Origin: an uncultured Prevotella sp. | GTDB taxonomy: Bacteria > Bacteroidota > Bacteroidia > Bacteroidales > Bacteroidaceae | NCBI GenBank assembly: GCA_905235325.1 | Contig: CAJOLE010000004.1 | Coordinates: forward strand, 1-54,542 | Length of the DNA: 54,542 bases | Direction: 5' to 3' | Notes under the pieces: model-generated | Seen by the model: only the letters and a program-made list of their open reading frames with translations | What the model was told of the DNA's origin: nothing | Databases searched by the model: none | Part shown: positions 8,245-16,187 of the stretch, in pieces | Layout: every line of letters starts with the position of its first letter | Numbering within the stretch: the first letter of the stretch is position 1 | Position numbers and translations under genes: made by a program

Positions 8245-8300
8245 CACCGTCGCAGCAGTAGGCCACGTGTCCTCACGTGACGATAGCGCAGACTGCAAAG
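8240..8300 (+). other. Potential hairpin in the cobS 5' leader
   Basis: CTTTGCA (8240-8246) can pair with TGCAAAG (8294-8300), and CACGTG-tcct-CACGTG (8264-8279) forms an inner hairpin. The outer stem overlaps the -7 promoter motif, so it may be coincidental. I do not see the conserved core of any cobalamin riboswitch here. Confidence 0.35.
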
Positions 8301-8313
8301 AAACTCCAATACT

Positions 8314-9174
8314 ATGCCCTCGACTTTCAACTCTCAACACGCAACACCCAACATTGACCCGACAAGATGGTACGACCGTATATGGGCGTCGTTCATCTAC
8401 TTCACGCGACTGCCCTTCGGGCGGCTCCACCAGCCGCCGCGGGAGTGCTTTCAGACCGTTGTCGAGCACTGGCCCTTGGTGGGCTGGCTGACGGGGTCGC
8501 TGATGGCGCTGACGCTCTGGGGTGTCAGCCTGTATATGCCTTATCCAGTCGCGGTGTTGGCGGCTATTGCCGTGCGGCTGCTTGTTACGGGCGCCCTTCA
8601 CGAAGACGGTCTGGCCCGCTTCCTCGACGGTTTTGGCGGTGGCACAGGCCGTGAGCGGATCCTGGCTAATATGAACGACACGCACATCGGCATCTATGGT
8701 GTCGTCGGGCTTATCCTCTATTTCCTGCTGCTCGCTGCCGCGCTTTGTTCGATGACACCGGCGGTGGCTGCCGTCACCATTCTTGCCGCCGACCCCTTTG
8801 CCAAGATGGCAGCCTCGGAGCTGGTAATGATGATGCCGCACGCACGAAGTGGGCGTGAAGCCAACGACGGGCTCGGGCTGGTCTGTCGGAGGATTGACGT
8901 GAAGACCGGCATCAGTCTGGCCGTGCAGGGCCTGCTGCCCATTGTTGCGTTCATCTGGCTGACGGGCATCGCCTGGGAGCTGCTGTTCTTCGTTCCCTGC
9001 GTCGTGATGTACTTTCTCTACCTGCTTGTCTGGCGCAGGATCGGGGGCTACACCGGCGACTGCTGCGGAGCGGTCTGCCTGCTTGTCGAACTGACGGCTA
9101 TTCTCGTCGTCTGTTCCCAGGACATCCATCTCATCTCCTTTCCTCCCGTCAGCAGTCTTCTTCCGTCGCAGTAG
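8314..9174 (+). CDS. cobS: Adenosylcobinamide-GDP ribazoletransferase (cobalamin synthase)
   Basis: 286 residues. It joins adenosylcobinamide-GDP with alpha-ribazole (or its phosphate) in the membrane, the last assembly step of cobalamin synthesis or salvage. The family signature is plain: FTRLPFG (about 30-36), GALHEDGLARFLDGFGGG (about 91-108) with the acidic residues of the catalytic helix, and several hydrophobic helices. The first 18 residues (MPSTFNSQHATPNIDPTR) look like a translated 'ctttcaactctcaac' repeat, so translation may truly begin at 8314 with a repeat-derived N-terminus. It stands alone behind its own promoter. CobU/CobT/CobC partners are not in the window, but the gene fits a corrinoid salvage role beside the uptake genes. 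Confidence 0.93.
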   Translation: MPSTFNSQHATPNIDPTRWYDRIWASFIYFTRLPFGRLHQPPRECFQTVVEHWPLVGWLTGSLMALTLWGVSLYMPYPVAVLAAIAVRLLVTGALHEDGLARFLDGFGGGTGRERILANMNDTHIGIYGVVGLILYFLLLAAALCSMTPAVAAVTILAADPFAKMAASELVMMMPHARSGREANDGLGLVCRRIDVKTGISLAVQGLLPIVAFIWLTGIAWELLFFVPCVVMYFLYLLVWRRIGGYTGDCCGAVCLLVELTAILVVCSQDIHLISFPPVSSLLPSQ

Positions 9175-9180
9175 GAGGTC

Positions 9181-9500
9181 AGGTGTATATATGTATAGCG
9201 TAAGACAGGAAAGTACCGACACTTCCTACACCTGGCCTCAGTATCAGCAGGTTAGGGCGACATGAACCTACACCTAACCAGCACCTGAACCTACACCTGA
9301 ATGATGAGCGGCGGGTTTGGGAATCAATTTGCTGTAGTAACTGATATAAGGCGGCGCTTTTTAATTATTCCACAGGGTGGAACAAATGTTCCGCCCTGTG
9401 GAATAATTCGTTTGGAGCCGCCAAATTCCGAGACTCACGCCCCTGTTCCTGTTTTAGGTGTAGGTTCAGGTGTAGGTTAGGTGTCGGTTCGGAACGGAAT
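9181..9500. repeat. Intergenic repeat island 2
   Basis: The stretch between the convergent cobS and GH106 genes holds short repeats of the aggtgtaggttc type on both strands (about 9223-9298 and 9455-9495), partial GGCGG-TTT motifs near 9310-9355 related to the 21-nt repeat, and the long inverted repeat listed separately. No gene is evident in 9175-9558. Confidence 0.7.
9363..9408. terminator. 21-bp inverted repeat between convergent genes
   Basis: Arms 9363-9383 and 9388-9408 pair along 21 positions with a single G-T type mismatch around an AAAT loop. It could act as a terminator in both directions between the convergent cobS and GH106 genes. The stem is much longer than usual and T-tracts are weak, so it could also be a mobile palindromic element. 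Confidence 0.55.
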
Positions 9501-9558
9501 TGAGGCTTTCAACCGGCTGTCAGTCAGTGCGTTAAGCATTAGGTGCTGGAAGTGTAGG

Positions 9559-12306
9559 TTATTTCTGCGTTTCGCTACTATCACCCCCCGACGGCCAGAC
9601 GAGTCGGACTTCAGAGTTCAGACCGCTGGGGACAGGCTCCCACTGGTCGTAGGTCGTCTTCTTGTAGTTGATGTCGACGACGTTGATTTCCTCCATCTTG
9701 CGCCACTTCACCCCTCGGCGGTCGAGGTCGGCAATGCGGTTGGCGGGTAGGTTGGTCACCTCGATGCGCAGTTCGTTGTCGCCGACCTTCAGTGAGCCTT
9801 TCGTGTCGAGCACGAAGGGGACGGCCCATGCGCAGCCGATGAACTGCCCGTTGATGTAGACTCGTGCCGACTCGCGGACGTCGCCGAGGTCAATCTGCCA
9901 CTGGCCTTGCGGGTCGTCGGCCTTTGTCAGCCTGAAGTGTGTGGTGTAGACGCCGGTGCCCATCAAAACAGAAAGCCTCCCCAAGCCCCTCCAAAGGAGG
10001 GGGTGTCTGGTTACCTTTGCTGCGTCATCGTCGAGCGTCTCCCAGGTCTGCAGGCGGCCCAGTGTGAATTGTTTGTCCACGCGTGGCGCTTCCTCGGTGA
10101 AGGAAAGTGTCCAGGGGCCTTGCAGCACGATGGGGGCGCGTGGGCTTTTAAGTTTTGAGTTTTTTAGTTTTGAGTTTTTAAGTTTTGAGGTTTCGTTTTG
10201 GTTTTCGTTAAACGTCTGAAGGATCATCGACTCGCCGCTGCGAAGCGTGATGTGGAGGCCGTCGGCGTCGAAGCTGGCGGGGGTGATGTCGCCGTTGAGG
10301 GGGTTGAACCAGAGGGCATCCTTGAACGGGACTGCCAGCTGCTGGACGGTCTCGACGTCGTCGGGGGTGAGGTTGGCGATGAAGTAGTGGTAGCCGGTGG
10401 CGTTCTTGCGACGGATGGCCTTGAGGCGGCAGGCCGTCTTCATCGGTTCGGGCCGTGCGGCTGTGCGCAGGTCGTTGGTGTCGGTGCCGTAGAAGATGCG
10501 GGCCCCCTGTGCCTTCAGCTGGTCGATGTGGGCCTTCACCGCCTGGGGCATCGTGCCGGAGCCTGGGATGATGAGTCCGCGGTAGCGTGTGCCAGCGGCT
10601 GTGAGCAGCATACCGTCTTTAAAGGTGACGCCCATGAGCAGGCGCTCTGAGATGTAGTCGCAGTCGAAGCCTGCACGGTCGATGTCGAGGATGGTCTTGA
10701 TGAACTCGGGTGCGAGGCTGCTCATGCCGTGAATGGTGAACTGCATCAGCAGTTTCCTGGGGTTTTTCTTCCACATATCGCGGACGGGTAGCAGGACGAG
10801 GAAATCGTTGTCAGGCTGTCCCCACTGCAGGAACGACTGGCAGCGCTCGACGTACTGCATGAAGTAGGGTGCGTCGCGCCAGATGCTGTTGGTAGGCGAC
10901 ATATCGATGCTGGCGTAGAACTTCCAGCCGGGCCAGGGGTCGTCCTTCGGCGAGTAGCAGGTGCCGTGGAAGAACATACGGTTGACACCGGCGCAGAACA
11001 TGAGGTCGAGGTCGGGCTTCAGCTGTGAGAGCGACGTGCGGAAGTGCTCGGTGAGCCAGGTGAAGGTCTCGCTCGACGTATAGGGCTTGCCGCAGACGTG
11101 GGCGGCTGACGGTGCGTACTTGAGCATGGAGTAGTCGGAGTCGTTCTTGCGCGTCTTGCCGGGGTCGGTGCGCAGGCCCTTGATGCCGAAGTCGGAGAGG
11201 CCGAAGCCCTCGATCTCGGGAATGTCGACGGCGGCGTAGCAGTCGATGAGGTTGGCGGGCGAGCCGTGGGCCTGGTTGCGGGTGATGGCGCCGTGACGGT
11301 GTGCCCATGCCGTCCACTGCTCGGTGAAGTTCTCCAAGAGCAGTTCGCCGAGGGTCTCGCGGTAGTCGCTGAGGGTTGCGATGACATCGCAACATACTGG
11401 ACTTGCGGTCCTGGAGCCTGTAGCGTCAGCGCCGATCAGCTCGGGCAGGTGGTCCTCGAGCCTGTAGCCTCGTCGCCGCTGGAACTCCTCGAAGAGCGTG
11501 GGTGTCCAGTTGGCGTCGGCCACTTCGTAGGAGTCGTTGAAGAAGGTGTGGGGGTAGGGTGTGTGTGTGCGCTCGAAGGCCTCCTCGATGTGGCGGAGGT
11601 AGTTGGCCACGGCGCGGCGGTCGAAGTGGTCGATGACCAAGCCCTCGCCGCCGGGGGCGGCTCGCTTCACCCTCATCACGCCGTAGCGTATGTAGACGGC
11701 GATGACGCGCCACGGCGTGTCGTTCTTCGCCCCTTTTGGTGCTTTCCAGGTCAGGCGGCCGTCGGCAACGCTTTCTGTAACATCGATGGCAGAGTTGTCG
11801 CCGTAGACCATCACCTTCTGCAGGCGTGAGCTCTTCCTGTCTTTCTCAGGCACTTGCAGTGGCAGCCCCTCAATTTTCTTGCCAGTGAACGCGGTGTCAA
11901 CGAACAGCACCTTGCACGCCGACTCCTCCAACGGCACCCACGGCCCGCCGAAGGGCCAGCCGGTGCCCGTGGCCATGTCGAGCTCTATGCCGTTCTGTTT
12001 GCACTGCTGCTGGGTGTATCGCAGCATCTCCATCCAACGGTCGGAGAGGTAGGGGATGTTGTTCGCCTGATTGCCCTGCACGCCGTAGAGCGGGGTGATT
12101 TCGACTGCGCCGATGCCGTGGTCGGCATACTGGCGCAGGTTCCACTGGAGGTTGTCTTTGTCAACGGCTGAGCCGAGCCACCACCAGCGGGTGCCGGGCT
12201 TGGCTTGTAGGGCGGGCTTGGGCCATTGCTGGGCTGAGGCGGTGAGGGCTGCGGCAATGCCGCAGCACAGCCAACAGGCGCGGATGATATGATTCTTTAT
12301 AGCCAT
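9559..12306 (-). CDS. GH106-type alpha-L-rhamnosidase
   Basis: 915 residues with a signal peptide ending near ASAQQ. The start of the mature protein, KPGTRWWWLGSAVD followed by GIGAVEITPLYGVQG and GTGWPFGGPWVP, is characteristic of glycoside hydrolase family 106, which removes terminal alpha-L-rhamnose from rhamnogalacturonan and other glycans. A galactose-binding-like beta-sandwich lies at the C-terminus (about 780-915, with GDVRESARVYINGQ). It is the last gene of a PL1-GH3-CE12-GH106 block. Three foreign-looking segments interrupt it in frame: a palindrome at residues about 302-311, a KLKNSKLKNSKLK repeat at about 704-720, and a REP-like insert RHPLLWRGLGRLSVL at about 764-780. All lie between conserved blocks, so activity may be kept. 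Confidence 0.88.
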   Translation of the reverse strand: MAIKNHIIRACWLCCGIAAALTASAQQWPKPALQAKPGTRWWWLGSAVDKDNLQWNLRQYADHGIGAVEITPLYGVQGNQANNIPYLSDRWMEMLRYTQQQCKQNGIELDMATGTGWPFGGPWVPLEESACKVLFVDTAFTGKKIEGLPLQVPEKDRKSSRLQKVMVYGDNSAIDVTESVADGRLTWKAPKGAKNDTPWRVIAVYIRYGVMRVKRAAPGGEGLVIDHFDRRAVANYLRHIEEAFERTHTPYPHTFFNDSYEVADANWTPTLFEEFQRRRGYRLEDHLPELIGADATGSRTASPVCCDVIATLSDYRETLGELLLENFTEQWTAWAHRHGAITRNQAHGSPANLIDCYAAVDIPEIEGFGLSDFGIKGLRTDPGKTRKNDSDYSMLKYAPSAAHVCGKPYTSSETFTWLTEHFRTSLSQLKPDLDLMFCAGVNRMFFHGTCYSPKDDPWPGWKFYASIDMSPTNSIWRDAPYFMQYVERCQSFLQWGQPDNDFLVLLPVRDMWKKNPRKLLMQFTIHGMSSLAPEFIKTILDIDRAGFDCDYISERLLMGVTFKDGMLLTAAGTRYRGLIIPGSGTMPQAVKAHIDQLKAQGARIFYGTDTNDLRTAARPEPMKTACRLKAIRRKNATGYHYFIANLTPDDVETVQQLAVPFKDALWFNPLNGDITPASFDADGLHITLRSGESMILQTFNENQNETSKLKNSKLKNSKLKSPRAPIVLQGPWTLSFTEEAPRVDKQFTLGRLQTWETLDDDAAKVTRHPLLWRGLGRLSVLMGTGVYTTHFRLTKADDPQGQWQIDLGDVRESARVYINGQFIGCAWAVPFVLDTKGSLKVGDNELRIEVTNLPANRIADLDRRGVKWRKMEEINVVDINYKKTTYDQWEPVPSGLNSEVRLVWPSGGDSSETQK
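9965..10014. repeat. REP-like element inserted in frame in the GH106 gene
   Basis: On the minus strand this copy is nearly identical to the core of the array at 2661-2920 (hairpin CCCCTCC-TTT-GGAGGGG plus CTTGGGGAGGCTTTCTG). It is translated as RHPLLWRGLGRLSVL between DDDAAKVT and MGTGVYTT, adding about 15 codons without a stop. Confidence 0.92.
10145..10193. repeat. TTTTAAGTTTTGAG repeat inside the GH106 gene
   Basis: Four AT-rich units of the type tttTaagttttgag are translated on the minus strand as SKLKNSKLKNSKLK. Closely related repeats lie in the spacer just upstream of this gene (12306-12346) and in the spacer at 31378-31402, where they are intergenic. Confidence 0.8.
11375..11400. repeat. 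Small palindromic element in the GH106 gene (copy P1)
   Basis: The + strand reads GTTGCGATG-a-CATCGCAAC followed by ATACTGG. It is translated on the minus strand as SPVCCDVIAT, just before the conserved LSDYRETL block. Related copies are at 31749, 31865 and 32781. Confidence 0.75.
12247..12270. repeat. Possible degenerate palindrome in the GH106 signal peptide
   Basis: The + strand reads GGCTGCGGCAATGCCGCAGC then ACAG; it resembles the small palindrome in layout and is translated as LCCGIAAA in the signal peptide. A similar segment lies at 49896-49920. Both could simply be GC-rich alanine/cysteine codons of a signal peptide. Confidence 0.3.
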
Positions 12307-12346
12307 TTTTTAAGTTTTAAGTTTTTTAGTTTTTAAGTTTTTTAGT
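12306..12346. repeat. TTTTAAGTTT low-complexity repeat between CE12 and GH106 genes
   Basis: Imperfect units of ttttaagttt/ttttagtttt fill the 46-bp spacer between the two genes. The same repeat type occurs inside the GH106 gene and upstream of the second pectate lyase. Confidence 0.8.
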
Positions 12347-12352
12347 TCTGCA

Positions 12353-13585
12353 TCAGTTGCCGTCGGGTTTTACGATGTCTTTCATTGGCGAGGGTGCCCA
12401 TTTGAAGGTCTGCCAGTCGTCGGGCTGTGCGGGGTCGAAGTCCTGCCATTCGGGGCGCAGGTACTGGACGAGGGGCAGCTGGAGCTGCTTCATGCCCATG
12501 ACCACGCACTTGGCCACCTCGTAGGCACCGTAGGGGTTGAAGTGAGTGTTGTCGGCGAGCTCGCGCCCGTACAGCTCCTTGGGGTAGTGGACGAGTGCGC
12601 GCTTGGAGTCCTCGAAACCGAGGGTCTCGAAGAAAGTCTTCGTCATCTGGTTGAGGTCGATGACGGGCACCTTCTCGCGGTCGGCGACGCTCTTCATGGC
12701 TGCGGGGAATTCGCCGTGGGTGTTCTTCAGCGTCTTGTGGTCGTCGTCGAAGGCGCGGCGTTGGGTCGGTGTGCAGAACACGATGTCGGCACCCTTTGCC
12801 CGCACCTGGTCGATGAAGATTTTCAGGTTGTAGACGTAGTGATACCAGGCACCGTCGCCGGGGCGCTTCTCCTTCTCGTCGTTATGGCCGAACTCGGCAA
12901 TGAGCAGGTCGCCGGGCTTCAGCGTGGTCAGAATCTTGTCTAATCGTCCGCCGCCGATGAACGTGCGGGCTGTCAGTCCGCTCTCGGCGTGGTTGGAGAT
13001 GGCCACCCCGGGACCGAACCAGCGGGTAATCATCTGCCCCCACGAAGCCCACGGCTCGCTGTTCTGGTCGACAACGGTGGAGTTGCCGCAGAGGTAGATG
13101 GTGGGCACACGGTCGTCGCGCTCGATGTGGATGGACTGCACGGCGGGCGCGTCGCCGTTGAACTCTAAGGTCAGTTTGTCGTCCCAGGCTAAGTAGTCCT
13201 TCTCGCGGTCCTTGATGCGGACACGTGTCTTGTCGTCAATCTGGGGTGAGCGCTTGTTGACGACGAACTCGTAGGTCTCGAACTTTCCTTTCTTGGTAGC
13301 CACGTTGTGAACCATGAGGCGGCGCCCCTCGGCGCGGACGGTAGTCTCGGCGGCTCGCTTCTTGGAGCCGATGACGACGCGGACGCGGTAGTTGCCGTCG
13401 CCGACGCGCACCGAGAAGTAGTAAGGCGCGTTCGGCCTGTCCTTCGTCGGAGCGGGCTGCAGGTCGTAGCCGTAGCCCGTCGCGGCATTGTAGAGGGGCT
13501 GCGGCTTTGTCATATCGAAGTCGAAGGTCTGGCCAAAGGCCACTGTAGGCAAGAGTGCCAGTGAGACGATAATCTTCTTGAACAT
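12353..13585 (-). CDS. Rhamnogalacturonan acetylesterase-like SGNH hydrolase (CE12-type)
   Basis: About 410 residues. A signal peptide (MFKKIIVSLALLPTVAFGQ) precedes a beta-sandwich module (about 20-170) and an SGNH hydrolase domain (about 175-395). The SGNH blocks are visible: YLCGNSTVVDQ with the nucleophile Ser, SGLTARTF, EFGHNDEK with the Asn, and DNTHFNPYGA with the catalytic Asp/His pair. The family removes acetyl groups from rhamnogalacturonan, opening it to lyases and GH28/GH105 enzymes. I chose ATG 13585 because the longer frame to 13648 runs into the upstream GH3 gene and lacks a signal peptide. It starts 7 bp after the GH3 stop, so the two are cotranscribed. Confidence 0.88.
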   Translation of the reverse strand: MFKKIIVSLALLPTVAFGQTFDFDMTKPQPLYNAATGYGYDLQPAPTKDRPNAPYYFSVRVGDGNYRVRVVIGSKKRAAETTVRAEGRRLMVHNVATKKGKFETYEFVVNKRSPQIDDKTRVRIKDREKDYLAWDDKLTLEFNGDAPAVQSIHIERDDRVPTIYLCGNSTVVDQNSEPWASWGQMITRWFGPGVAISNHAESGLTARTFIGGGRLDKILTTLKPGDLLIAEFGHNDEKEKRPGDGAWYHYVYNLKIFIDQVRAKGADIVFCTPTQRRAFDDDHKTLKNTHGEFPAAMKSVADREKVPVIDLNQMTKTFFETLGFEDSKRALVHYPKELYGRELADNTHFNPYGAYEVAKCVVMGMKQLQLPLVQYLRPEWQDFDPAQPDDWQTFKWAPSPMKDIVKPDGN

Positions 13586-13592
13586 TGTTCTG

Positions 13593-16187
13593 TTATTTGA
13601 TGTTGACTGTAATCTTTTGTAGGTTTGCATCAGCGCTGCTTGTGCCAATCATAAGGTCATACTTGCCGGGAACGACGCACATCGTGTTGGTCTTGGCATC
13701 CCAGGTCTCAAACTTCTGGCGTGTCAGAGGAATGTTGACTGTGCGCTGCTCGCCGGGCTTCAGGCTGACCTGCTGGTAGGCACGGAGCGTCTTCAGGGCG
13801 CCGTCCTTGTCGGCGAGGCGGTGGATGTAGACTTGCAGTGTCTCCATGCCTTCGCGGCTGCCGGTGTTCTTCACGCGCACCTGTACCTTGTTATTACTAT
13901 ATGCAGGCTTGCCTATGTCGAACGTCGTGTAGCTCAGACCGTGGCCGAAGGGGAAGACGGGCTCGCCCTCGTAGTAGCGGTAGGTGCGGCCACGCATTCT
14001 GTAGTCGAGGAAGTCAGGCAGCTCGTCTGTATTCTTGTAGAACGTGACGGGCAGCTTGCCGCTGGGGTTATAGTCGCCGAAGAGGACGTCGGCCAAGGCG
14101 CGGCCGCCCTGTTCGCCGCCGTACCACCACTGCACGATGGCATCGCACGACTCCAGCTCGGGCACCAAGCCCATAGCACCGCCGGAGCAGTTGACGAAGA
14201 CCACCTTCTTGCCGGCCTCGTGGAGCATACGCAGAACGTTGCGCTGAGCCTGCGGCAGCTCGATGCTGGTGCGGTCGCCGCCCTGGAAGCCTGGCTCGCT
14301 GACGCGCATCTCCTCGCCCTCGAGTGAGGGCGAAATGCCGCCGACGAAGATGACCGTCTCGGCCTTGCCGACCTGTGCCAACAGCTGCTCGCGGGTAGGT
14401 GTGACGCGGGTCTGGATGTCGAAGTTCAGTGCGCCGTAGCCCGACTCCTGTACGAAGTCTATCTGTATGCGATAGTGTACGCCGGCCTTGACGGCGAGCT
14501 CCTTTCTGTCACCTTGGATGCGGTGGCGCACGTTCCAGATGTTGACCAGCGTGTCGCCGTTGACGAGGAGGCGCAGCTTGTCGTCGCCGCTGATGTTGAA
14601 GACGACGGTCTCGTCGCTGGTGGGGATGAAGGTGCCGTCGAGCCGTGCGGAGAAGTTCTCAAGGCTGACGCCGGGGGCAAACACGGTGTTGCCGCCATTG
14701 CTCAGCTGGATGGGCTGCGCCAGCGTGACGGTGGTGACGGGCGTGCCCTCCTGGTCGGTGTTGTTCCAGTAGGCGGCCTGCATACCCTTGGGGCCGAGTG
14801 GCGACACGATGTTGCCGAAGCGGCTCTCGACGACCTCGTTGCGTGTCAGGGCGCAGGCGGGGACATAGTCGACTGGGGAGAGCCTCTGGCGGATGCCTTC
14901 GAGGGCGGTGATGGTGCGGGTGGGGTAGCCCGAGTAGTTGCCCCACATCATGACGGAGTCGTTGGCGTTAGGCCCCATGACGACGACCTTCCTTGTGGGC
15001 TGCGACTCTGTCGCAGCATAGCAGGACAGGGGGAGCACGCCGTTGTTCTTCAGCAGGACGATGGACTTCTGGGCCATACGGTAGGCCAGGTCCTTATGCA
15101 CGTTGGAGGCGATGGCCGTCTCGGGAATCTTGGTCCAGCTGACGAGGTCGTCGCTGTCGAAGTCGCCTAACTGGAAGCGGGCGACGAGCAGGCGGCGCAG
15201 CGAGCGGTCGAGGTCGGCCTCACTGATGTCGCCCCGGCTGACGGCCTCGGGCAGGTTGCGATACTCAGAGCCGCACTCCACGTCGGTTCCGGCGAGCACG
15301 GCCTTTGCCGAAGCCTCGGCACCGTCCTTAGCCGTGGCGTGCCAGCGGGGCAGGAAGTCGCGGATGGCGCCGCAGTCGCTGGTGATGAGTCCTTGGAAGC
15401 CCCATTCGTCGCGCAGTATCTGCTGCTCGTAGCGCGTCTGCGAACAGCAGGGCTGTCCGTCGATGCGCTGGTAGGCACACATAATCTCGGCGACGTCGCC
15501 CTCCTGCACCAACGACTTGAACGCCGGCAGGTAGGTTTCCCAGAGGTCGCGCTCGGGCAGGTCCTCAATGTTGAAGGTGTGGCGGTTCCACTCCGGCCCG
15601 CTGTGAACGGCAAAGTGCTTGGCGCAGGCCAGCAGCTTCTTGTACTTGCTGAGCGGCTTGCCTTCGTAGGAGTAACCCTGCAGACCGCGGACGACGGCGA
15701 GTCCCATCTTCGATGTCAGGTAGGGGTCTTCGCCGTAGGTCTCCTGTCCGCGTCCCCAGCGCGGGTCGCGGAAGATGTTGATGTTGGGTGTCCAGAACGA
15801 GAGGCTCTGGTAGCGCTTGATATTGCCGGAGCGCTTGGCCTGCTGTGCCTTGGCACGGGCCTCGTCGCTGACGGCGGTGAATACCTGGTGGAGCAGCTGG
15901 TCGTCCCACGAGGCTGCCATGCCCATCGTGATGGGAAAGACGGTGGCGTAGCCGTTGCGTCCCACGCCGTGCAGGGCTTCGTTCCACCACTGGAACTGCG
16001 GAATGCCGAGACGGTCGATGGCGGGCGAGGAGTCCATCATCAGCCGTACTTTCTCGTCGAGCGTCAGCCGGCCGAGCAGGTCGTCGGCACGTTGCTCTGC
16101 CGTCAGCTGCGGGTTCTTGTAGGGTGGTTGCTGGGCGTTGGCACTCAGTGCGAGGCAGGCCAGCAGGGTCAGGATAGTCTGTTTCAT
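13593..16187 (-). CDS. GH3 beta-glycosidase with PA14 insert
   Basis: 864 residues with a signal peptide (MKQTILTLLACLALSANAQ). The N-terminal barrel contains WWNEALHGVGRNG, the substrate-binding KHFAVHSGPEWNRH region and ITSDCGAI, whose Asp is the expected GH3 nucleophile (about residue 266). A PA14-like module (about 466-595, GMQAAYWNN to YGALNFDI) interrupts the C-terminal domain, followed by a fibronectin-III-like end. Related enzymes act as beta-xylosidases, beta-glucosidases or beta-galactosidases; in this locus trimming of pectin side chains is a reasonable inference. A palindromic segment (14998-15025, SCYAATESQP) sits between LPL and KVVVMGPNAND where relatives have a shorter link. 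The start overlaps the PL1 stop by ATGA. Confidence 0.9.
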   Translation of the reverse strand: MKQTILTLLACLALSANAQQPPYKNPQLTAEQRADDLLGRLTLDEKVRLMMDSSPAIDRLGIPQFQWWNEALHGVGRNGYATVFPITMGMAASWDDQLLHQVFTAVSDEARAKAQQAKRSGNIKRYQSLSFWTPNINIFRDPRWGRGQETYGEDPYLTSKMGLAVVRGLQGYSYEGKPLSKYKKLLACAKHFAVHSGPEWNRHTFNIEDLPERDLWETYLPAFKSLVQEGDVAEIMCAYQRIDGQPCCSQTRYEQQILRDEWGFQGLITSDCGAIRDFLPRWHATAKDGAEASAKAVLAGTDVECGSEYRNLPEAVSRGDISEADLDRSLRRLLVARFQLGDFDSDDLVSWTKIPETAIASNVHKDLAYRMAQKSIVLLKNNGVLPLSCYAATESQPTRKVVVMGPNANDSVMMWGNYSGYPTRTITALEGIRQRLSPVDYVPACALTRNEVVESRFGNIVSPLGPKGMQAAYWNNTDQEGTPVTTVTLAQPIQLSNGGNTVFAPGVSLENFSARLDGTFIPTSDETVVFNISGDDKLRLLVNGDTLVNIWNVRHRIQGDRKELAVKAGVHYRIQIDFVQESGYGALNFDIQTRVTPTREQLLAQVGKAETVIFVGGISPSLEGEEMRVSEPGFQGGDRTSIELPQAQRNVLRMLHEAGKKVVFVNCSGGAMGLVPELESCDAIVQWWYGGEQGGRALADVLFGDYNPSGKLPVTFYKNTDELPDFLDYRMRGRTYRYYEGEPVFPFGHGLSYTTFDIGKPAYSNNKVQVRVKNTGSREGMETLQVYIHRLADKDGALKTLRAYQQVSLKPGEQRTVNIPLTRQKFETWDAKTNTMCVVPGKYDLMIGTSSADANLQKITVNIK
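14998..15025. repeat. Diverged small palindrome in the GH3 gene (copy P5)
   Basis: The + strand reads GGCTGCGAC-tct-GTCGCAGC followed by ATAGCAGG. It keeps the arm-loop-arm plus 'cata..gg' layout of copies P1-P4 with different bases, and is translated as SCYAATESQP. It is a weaker match than the others. Confidence 0.45.

Noticed and set aside
8230..8313. A second cobalamin riboswitch before cobS
   Set aside because: The conserved AAAGGGAA, CCGCxxCTGT and GCCACTG blocks are all absent.
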